Source: Spirochaetaceae bacterium (GTDB lineage Bacteria; Spirochaetota; Spirochaetia; SZUA-6; Fen-1364). From it: a stretch of DNA of 12,342 nt. Where the stretch lies: assembly GCA_003141795.1 (NCBI GenBank), contig PLNO01000246.1, positions 1-12,342 on the forward strand, in the 5' to 3' direction. This document shows, piece after piece, positions 11,886-12,342 of the stretch (position 1 is its first letter; the number at the start of each line of letters is the position of its first letter). The notes under the pieces were generated by a model. It worked only from the letters and a program-made list of their open reading frames with translations, did no database searches and was not told the DNA's origin. Made by a program: the position numbers and the translations under genes.

Positions 11886-12342
11886 ATGGGACGGGTCATC
11901 GGCATCGATCTCGGGACTTCGAACTCGGCCGCGGCTGTCATGGAAGGCGGCAGGCCGGCAATCATTCCTTCCGCTGAGGGCGCCGGCGTTTCATCCGGCA
12001 AGGCGTTTCCCTCGTTCGTCGCCTTCACGAAGGAAGGCGACCGTCTGGTGGGGGAACCGGCGCGGAGGCAGGCTGCCATCAACCCTGACGGCACGATCTA
12101 CGCCGCCAAGCGCAAGATGGGAACGGACTACAAGTTCAAGGCCTACGGCAAAGAGTACAGCCCGCAGCAGATATCGGCATTCATCCTGCAGAAGATCAAG
12201 CAGGACGCCGAGGCCTACCTCGGTGACGGGGTGGAAGAGGTGGTCATCACCTGCCCCGCGTATTTCGACGACAATCAGCGCACCGCAACCAAGGACGCCG
12301 GTGAGATCGCCGGCCTGAAGGTGCTGCGCATCATCAACGAGC
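11886..12342 (+). CDS. dnaK: Hsp70 chaperone DnaK, N-terminal part
   Basis: ATP-driven protein-folding chaperone; 152 codons of the nucleotide-binding domain are present and the gene runs off the right edge. Seen: the phosphate-1 loop [18 protein letters not shown] near the N-terminus, [18 protein letters not shown] with the conserved catalytic Lys region, [17 protein letters not shown], and [19 protein letters not shown]. The roughly 23-residue insert that proteobacterial DnaK has after the KR motif is absent, as in Gram-positive and archaeal proteins. GTSNSAAA and AYFDDNQR differ from the usual bacterial GTTNSCVA and AYFNDSQR, and look more like Thermoplasma-type sequences. AAGGAG at 11874-11879 lies 6 nt before the ATG. 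It diverges from the hisD-like operon. Whether grpE or dnaJ follow is outside the window; it could be the main or a second DnaK. Confidence 0.95.
   Translation, partial: MGRVIGIDLGTSNSAAAVMEGGRPAIIPSAEGAGVSSGKAFPSFVAFTKEGDRLVGEPARRQAAINPDGTIYAAKRKMGTDYKFKAYGKEYSPQQISAFILQKIKQDAEAYLGDGVEEVVITCPAYFDDNQRTATKDAGEIAGLKVLRIINE

Noticed and set aside
1..12342. CRISPR array, tRNA, rRNA, insertion sequence or prophage features
   Set aside because: No regularly spaced direct repeats, transposase or integrase motifs or RNA-gene sequence signatures were seen; almost all of the window is accounted for by coding genes.

Overview
The window is a gene-dense stretch of high-GC DNA (GC clearly above 60% by eye). 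Intergenic spaces are tiny and Shine-Dalgarno signals (AAGGAG, GGAGG) are clear, so it looks like a bacterial chromosome. No mobile element, CRISPR array, rRNA or tRNA was seen. The phylum is not resolved. The deoxyhypusine-synthase-like gene resembles the bacterial (cyanobacterial-type) homospermidine enzyme. The DnaK N-terminus lacks the roughly 23-residue insert of proteobacterial DnaK and has an archaeal or monoderm look. Together these suggest a deep-branching or uncultured bacterial lineage.

Left edge (1-576): the 5' part of a MEMO1/AmmB-family gene runs leftward off the window. It is separated from the next gene by a 137-nt divergent intergenic region that holds candidate promoters and an imperfect palindrome.

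Rightward polyamine operon (577-4249): a pyruvoyl-dependent arginine decarboxylase, a SpeY-type deoxyhypusine-synthase homologue and an agmatinase are packed with 1-nt overlap or zero spacing. Read together they give arginine -> agmatine -> putrescine -> (homo)spermidine-type polyamine. A class I SAM methyltransferase with an uncharacterised N-terminal half follows 26 nt later. Its 3' end overlaps the oppositely oriented MFS gene by 12 nt.

Leftward six-gene operon (11671 down to 4238): a HisD-family dehydrogenase with altered metal-site residues, an unrecognised GT-B-like protein with a Lys/Ala-rich tail, FolC, a macro-domain protein, an NFACT/RqcH-type ribosome quality-control protein and an MFS exporter. 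The first five overlap each other (29, 4, 4 and 4 nt), so they are very probably co-transcribed and translationally coupled. The functions point to folate polyglutamylation, ADP-ribose chemistry, rescue of stalled nascent chains and small-molecule efflux. No single pathway explains all six.

Right edge (11672-12342): a 214-nt divergent region carries back-to-back sigma70-like promoters, one for the hisD-like operon (apparently leaderless) and one for dnaK, whose first 152 codons end the window.
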